Shown here: one piece after another, positions 61,842 through 64,000 of the stretch
Position numbering within the stretch: the first letter of the stretch is position 1
How the letters are laid out: each line of letters begins with the position of its first letter
DNA from: RUG12461 sp045657665
GTDB taxonomy: Bacteria; Bacillota; Clostridia; Lachnospirales; Lachnospiraceae
Direction of reading: 5' to 3'
Assembly: GCA_045657665.1 (NCBI GenBank)
Contig: JAZOTN010000004.1
Coordinates: 156,180-220,179 of the forward strand
DNA length: 64,000 bases
The notes under the pieces: generated by a model
Told to the model about the DNA's origin: nothing
Database searches by the model: none
Seen by the model: the letters and a program-made list of their open reading frames with translations, nothing else
Position numbers and translations under genes: made by a program

Positions 61842-63473
61842 ATGCGATCACCTGAAGATATGAATTTTATTCAGATTGATATCACCAATGCCTGTAATAA
61901 GGCGTGTTCAAATTGTACGCGTTTTTGTGGGAATCATAGGAAGCCGTTTTTTATGGACTATGAAACCTTTTGCCGTGCGGTGGATTCTTTGGAAGAGTTT
62001 CATGGAGTGACTGGTATCATTGGGGGAGAACCGACGATCCATCCGGAGTTTGAACGTTTTGTGGGATACCTGAAGTCAAAGTATGGGACGAGGAAAACTA
62101 GGAATCGAATGGTTTATCCCATTAAGGATTTCATTAGTGAGATCAAGTGGCGTGAAAACGAAAGCTATCGTGAGAAAGTCTGCGAAGACGGATGTAAGAT
62201 TTTGAAAACAAAAGGCCCCGGGCTTTGGTCAAACATGAGCGAGGGATACAGGAAGTATTACGAGCTGATTCAGGATGTTTTTGAAGTACAGCTTCTGAAT
62301 GACCACATCAATCCTTCTTATCATCAGCCGGGATTGTTTTCGAGAAAGGATCTGGGGATCCCGGACGAGGAGTGGATCCCGATGAGAGATAAATGCTGGA
62401 TCCAGAACAACTGGTCGGCTACGATTACGCCGAAGGGAGCATTTTTTTGCGAGATCGCCGGTGCTCTTGACATGCTTTTTGACGGACCGGGTGGATGGGA
62501 GATTGAGCCGGGTTGGTGGAAGCGGAAACCGGAGGAATTCGGAGATCAGCTTCACTGGTGTGAGATCTGCGGCTTTGCCTTGGATACTTTTATGAGGGAT
62601 GCGGAAGAAGAGATTGATGATGTTTCACCGACTTTGTACGAGAAACTAAAGACAATCGACAGCCCACGGATGAAGGCAGGACGGACACATCTTGTTGAGA
62701 TAGAGAATGGAAGGATACGGGAGGACAGCAAAGCAGACGGACATGCCTTTGCGGATGAAGGGATGCCCTATCTGGAGCATTACGAGGATCGGTTTAACGA
62801 GGCAAATTCGATCCTGTTTGACTGTAAATACAAAGTTGTTGATATTGCGCCCGGAGATGGATTCGGAGAGAAACTGAATCGGGAATTGTCGGGACATGAG
62901 GATTGGATTCTGTTTTTAGCGGCAAGGGAAAAGGCATCTGATGAGGTGGACGCTTTGATCCGAAGTGCTGTTTTGAATCCGGGCTCGATGCATCAAGGGG
63001 ATGGATGGCTTCTTTTCAACAAAAATGCCATTTCGTTGAAGAGGATCGGCTATGATGGCGTTGCACATGCAGGGTCTATGGATGAGATCATTGCTGCCTG
63101 GGATCAAGACAAGGTAATCCGGATCAGCGATATGGACGAGGCAACAAAGGTGAAGAGAAAGCTGATCGGGAAAGGAAAGAAATATGCCATTTGGGGAACC
63201 GGTATTTCGGGAGCGTATCTAGCTGACATTGTTGTCAATTCCGGTGGGATTTTAACGTTAGCGATCGATGCGGATGAGTCGAAGCAGGGTACTGAGTGGA
63301 AGGGTGTTAAGATCATTTCACCGGAAGAGATGACGAAGCGCCTGAATGACTTTGATAAGCTGATAGTAGCACATCTGACAAGATATTCGGAGATACAAAA
63401 TGCCGCGGTGGAAAAAGGGTTAGATTTGGATAGAATCCTCCTTCCGACCAGGCTTGTAAATGAGATTGAATGA
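61842..63473 (+). CDS. Radical SAM protein with C-terminal Rossmann-like domain
   Basis: 543 residues. N-terminal cluster motif CNKACSNC (Cys18, Cys22, Cys25) within ITNACNKACSNCTRFCGNH, then TGIIGGEPTIHPEFERFVGY. A Cys-containing pair CWIQNNW and HWCEICGFALDTF may bind an auxiliary cluster. The last ~105 residues are the island domain: KKYAIWGTGISGAYLADIVV, LTLAIDADESKQGTEWKGVK, FDKLIVAHLTRYSEI. It starts at ATG 61842. It is more GC-rich than the genes at 33-57 kb. Confidence 0.8.
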   Translation: MRSPEDMNFIQIDITNACNKACSNCTRFCGNHRKPFFMDYETFCRAVDSLEEFHGVTGIIGGEPTIHPEFERFVGYLKSKYGTRKTRNRMVYPIKDFISEIKWRENESYREKVCEDGCKILKTKGPGLWSNMSEGYRKYYELIQDVFEVQLLNDHINPSYHQPGLFSRKDLGIPDEEWIPMRDKCWIQNNWSATITPKGAFFCEIAGALDMLFDGPGGWEIEPGWWKRKPEEFGDQLHWCEICGFALDTFMRDAEEEIDDVSPTLYEKLKTIDSPRMKAGRTHLVEIENGRIREDSKADGHAFADEGMPYLEHYEDRFNEANSILFDCKYKVVDIAPGDGFGEKLNRELSGHEDWILFLAAREKASDEVDALIRSAVLNPGSMHQGDGWLLFNKNAISLKRIGYDGVAHAGSMDEIIAAWDQDKVIRISDMDEATKVKRKLIGKGKKYAIWGTGISGAYLADIVVNSGGILTLAIDADESKQGTEWKGVKIISPEEMTKRLNDFDKLIVAHLTRYSEIQNAAVEKGLDLDRILLPTRLVNEIE

Positions 63474-63489
63474 CAGGAGCAAAAAAGGG

Positions 63490-63921
63490 ATGGGAGAACT
63501 TGCTGAGCTGACAAGAGTATACAGGATGCTGGAGGACGAGGAATCCAGACATATTTATAGAAATCGGTTGAATTGGCTGATGACTGGAGATGATGCGTAT
63601 CTGGATGAAGTGGTCGATCTGTATTTGGCTGCGTTGGCGCCATCGATGCCCAGAAGGTTCGCAAATTGGTTGGACACGATAAGAAAAGACTATAAAGTTG
63701 TGGTCTATGGTGTGGGTCAAAGAACGACGCAGTTTGCGCATTTGCTTTCTGCGCATCTGGGAGATCGTCTGATTGGATTTGCGGATGGAGACAAAGAGAA
63801 GCAGGGAACTACTTTTATGGGATATCCGGTGATGGCACCGGAAGAATTGAAATCGCTGAATCTGCAAATGTCAAGGACTTTTTTCTCTGGTATGGTAAGC
63901 ACTTTTTTCCATCCGCGGTAA
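63490..63921 (+). pseudogene. Rossmann-like domain protein cut by a 23-bp tandem array
   Basis: About 143 codons. A helical N-terminal part (TRVYRMLEDEESRHIYRNRL) precedes the island domain KVVVYGVGQRTTQFAHLLSA, IGFADGDKEKQGTTFMGYPV. After PEELKSLNLQ at about 63868 the reading enters a tandem array, so the last codons come from repeats and the domain lacks its final ~30 residues. ATG 63490 follows AGGAG; an in-frame ATG at 63460 is possible. Confidence 0.7.
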
Positions 63922-64000
63922 GGAGTTTTTTCTATCCACGGTAAGCACTTTTTTCAGTTTATGGTAAGCAGTTTTTTCCATGCTTTGGTAAGCACTTTTT
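63871..64000 (+). repeat. Tandem repeat array of 23-24 bp, running off the window
   Basis: Units begin at 63871, 63894, 63917, 63940, 63963 and 63987, with the core GGTAAGCACTTTTTTCCAT. There are no spacers. TG at 63869 could be the first bases of an insertion element. Multiple repeats like these occur at the ends of IS21-type elements, but no transposase is in view. Confidence 0.7.

Noticed and set aside
63871..64000. Possible CRISPR array at the right edge
   Set aside because: Units follow each other every 23-24 bases without spacers, and repeats vary internally.

Overview
The window looks like chromosome from a motile Gram-positive Clostridia, most probably a Lachnospiraceae of the Butyrivibrio/Roseburia kind. 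Reasons: a FliW-CsrA pair beside the late flagellar genes, short 270-residue flagellins with D0/D1 domains only, sigma-28 promoters of the form TAAG-N15-CCGATATA, strong AGGAGG ribosome sites, a DegV domain, LicD proteins and a double-glycine leader peptide gene. No rRNA, tRNA or CRISPR array was seen.

Layout. 1-15.3 kb is the late flagellar block: flgK (5' end outside the window), flgL, fliW, csrA, flaG, fliD, fliS, a FliT/FlgN-like chaperone and three flagellin genes. Between the first and second flagellin genes sit a Ser/Ala/Leu/Asn-repeat peptide with a GG leader, an S41-type lipoprotein and a StrF-like glycosyltransferase. 15.4-18 kb holds a truncated DUF4143 ATPase with a 23-bp-phased operator-like array and a CPBP membrane protease flanked by palindromic repeats. 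18.0-21.5 kb (minus strand) carries a GT2 and two CgeB-like glycosyltransferases. 21.6-30.05 kb is a signalling cassette: two hybrid histidine kinases (the second fused to a DegV lipid-binding domain and an HPt domain), a double receiver protein and a 7TM-GAF-GGDEF-like protein with a degenerate active site. It runs directly into a LicD/CDP-glycerol-transferase fusion.

32.3-35.4 kb is a small accessory patch: two Rpn-family nuclease remnants, a Phd/RelE-type toxin-antitoxin pair, two tiny unknown genes, duplicated terminator-promoter units and three copies of one hairpin terminator. 35.5-63.9 kb is a long, mostly AT-rich plus-strand glycan island: a UDP-glucuronate-type epimerase, a heptose pathway (GmhA, GmhB, and a fused nucleotidyltransferase-kinase in the reverse order to HldE), an SDR epimerase, a DegT aminotransferase, GT2 and GT4 enzymes, five methyltransferases, three radical SAM proteins, two TupA-like ATP-grasp proteins and a beta-propeller protein. 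Thirteen proteins of this island carry a GxGxxG Rossmann-like domain at one end, which is its most distinctive feature. An AlbA_2 ATP-binding gene has inserted into the island, leaving a decayed duplicate of a GT2 start. The window ends in a 23-bp tandem array that cuts the last gene.

How it may work together (inference): flagellin synthesis is set by sigma-28 and by FliW-CsrA acting on hairpins in two of the three flagellin leaders. The glycan island, next to the flagellin genes, plausibly builds a heptose-containing, methylated and possibly amino-acylated glycan for flagellin or another surface polymer. No direct evidence in the sequence ties the glycan to flagellin.
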